From Kribbella voronezhensis (GTDB taxonomy: Bacteria > Actinomycetota > Actinomycetes > Propionibacteriales > Kribbellaceae), in the NCBI RefSeq assembly GCF_004365175.1, contig NZ_SOCE01000001.1, positions 1,909,154 through 1,973,153 on the forward strand: 64,000 nt of DNA, written 5' to 3'. The position numbers and the translations under genes were made by a program. Positions 63,184 through 64,000 of this stretch are shown piece by piece. A model generated the notes under the pieces. That model saw nothing but the letters and a program-made list of their open reading frames with translations, ran no database searches and was not told the origin of the DNA. Numbering within the stretch: the stretch's first letter is position 1; the number at the start of each line of letters is the position of its first letter.

Positions 63184-63204
63184 CCAGGGACCGGGAGTCC
63201 CTGG
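63184..63204. promoter_or_regulatory. palindromic operator between SDR and XRE genes
   Basis: CCAGGGAC-CGGGA-GTCCCTGG, perfect 8-bp arms, 32 bp before the XRE start and 48 bp before the SDR start. Confidence 0.65.
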
Positions 63205-63236
63205 TTGCGGTCCGGGCCGGCTGAGATCCTGAAGAC

Positions 63237-64000
63237 ATGGACCGACCTCGACTCGCGGAATTCCTGCGCACCCGGCGGGACCGGTTGCGCCCGGAGGACG
63301 TCGGGTTGCCCGCGGGACTGCGCCGCCGTACGCCGGGACTGCGCCGCGAGGAGGTGGCGAGTCTGGCGACGATGTCCACCGACTACTACACGCGGCTCGA
63401 GCAAGGCCGCGGCCCGCGACCGTCCCGGCCGGTGCTGAGCGGACTCGCCCGGGCGTTGCGGCTGTCCGACGACGAGCGCGACCACCTCTTCCGGCTGGCC
63501 GGTGAGCAACCCGGTCCCCCGCCCGGCCCGCCCGCCGACGTACGGACCGGCGTACTGCGGATGTTGGCGCGCCTCGATGTCCCCGGGCTGGTCCTCGACG
63601 CGAAGTACGACGTGCTCGCGTGGAACCCGTTGGCGGCCGCGCTCATCACCGACTTCAGCGCCCTTCGGCCTCGCGAGCGGAATCTGCTCCGGCTGCGGTT
63701 CCTCGGCGCGACGACGCAGCGGTTCGGGGCGGCGGCGACCGAGCAGTTCGCCCGGGAAGCGGCGGCCGACCTCCGCGCGGCGACCGCGAAGTACCCCGCG
63801 GACCGGTCGATGGGGGCGCTGGTCCAGGACCTGCTCGCCGGGAGCGAGGAGTTCGCCGAACTGTGGGCGCGGCACGAGGTCGGCACGCAGCAGCGGATGT
63901 GCCAGACGATCCACCACCCGGTCGTCGGCCGGATCGACGTGACCTGCGAGATCCTCGTGATCCCGGAGCGCGATCAGCGGGTCGTGCTCTACACCGCCGA
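63237..64000 (+). CDS. XRE/MmyB-like transcriptional regulator, 3' end cut by window
   Basis: At least 254 residues; the frame is open at base 64000. Helix-turn-helix LAEFLRTRRDRLRP..RRTPGLRREEVASLATMSTDYYTRLEQGRG. MmyB-like ligand-binding domain from about residue 100 (LVLDAKYDVLAWNPLAAALI, MCQTIHHPVVGRIDVTCEILVIPERDQRVVLYTA). Paralogous in design to the protein at 37101. It is expected to repress itself and the divergent SDR gene through the palindrome at 63184-63204. Confidence 0.9.
   Translation, partial: MDRPRLAEFLRTRRDRLRPEDVGLPAGLRRRTPGLRREEVASLATMSTDYYTRLEQGRGPRPSRPVLSGLARALRLSDDERDHLFRLAGEQPGPPPGPPADVRTGVLRMLARLDVPGLVLDAKYDVLAWNPLAAALITDFSALRPRERNLLRLRFLGATTQRFGAAATEQFAREAAADLRAATAKYPADRSMGALVQDLLAGSEEFAELWARHEVGTQQRMCQTIHHPVVGRIDVTCEILVIPERDQRVVLYTA

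Overview
The window is GC-rich throughout, gene-dense, and uses many GTG/TTG starts, stop/start overlaps and short-leader or leaderless starts. Together with the families present (mec-cysO-cysM cysteine synthesis, DUF2017 next to clpS, Methyltransf_19, MmyB-type XRE regulators, CseABC-like lipoprotein/two-component set) this points to a soil actinobacterium. A Kribbella- or Nocardioides-like member of the Propionibacteriales is my inference, not something the sequence proves. I see no phage, intact insertion sequence or CRISPR array; the window reads as ordinary chromosome.

Layout. 1-8 kb: a cut-off lipoprotein gene, a secreted M15 peptidase, dapC, a MarR regulator, a GroES-like/DUF3618 pair, a glucose-dehydrogenase-like enzyme, bcp, and an anchored substrate-binding/VWA protein. 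8.0-8.8 kb: tRNA-Leu(UAG), then a 640-bp island of paired hairpin repeats without an intact gene. 8.8-24.2 kb: a block with the gene content of Mycobacterium tuberculosis Rv1330c-Rv1341 (pncB, clpS, DUF2017, mec, cysO, cysM, murI, MBL phosphodiesterase, rph, rdgB), opened at several points by extra genes (aldo/keto reductase, UvrA-like ATPase, alpha/beta hydrolase, oxidoreductase, SGNH hydrolase). 24-31 kb: alditol-oxidase-like and inositol-phosphatase-like enzymes, a secreted protein, and a very large secreted DUF4091 protein ending in a seven-repeat propeller-like lectin module. 31-44.8 kb: accessory enzymes, regulators, transporters and cell-surface proteins, including pncA (with pncB giving two NAD-salvage steps). 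44.9-48.2 kb: homogentisate degradation (hmgA diverging from an uncharacterised gene coupled to fahA). 48.3-57.3 kb: secreted GH101 endo-alpha-N-acetylgalactosaminidase, a CseABC-like lipoprotein/regulator/kinase operon, and a GlcD-type oxidase. 57.5-60.1 kb: hppD with Lrp/AsnC and IclR regulators, upstream in the same tyrosine pathway. 60-64 kb: MFS transporter, small zinc-ribbon protein, SDR, and an XRE regulator that runs off the end.

How genes work together. hppD makes homogentisate, hmgA opens the ring, and fahA splits fumarylacetoacetate. The isomerase step is unassigned here, and the 283-residue protein between hmgA and fahA is the obvious unknown. Mec, CysO and CysM form a complete protein-thiocarboxylate cysteine pathway. 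Many genes are translationally coupled (GTGA or ATGA overlaps), half of the convergent pairs have stop codons within four bases or overlapping, and at least nine genes appear to be transcribed leaderless.
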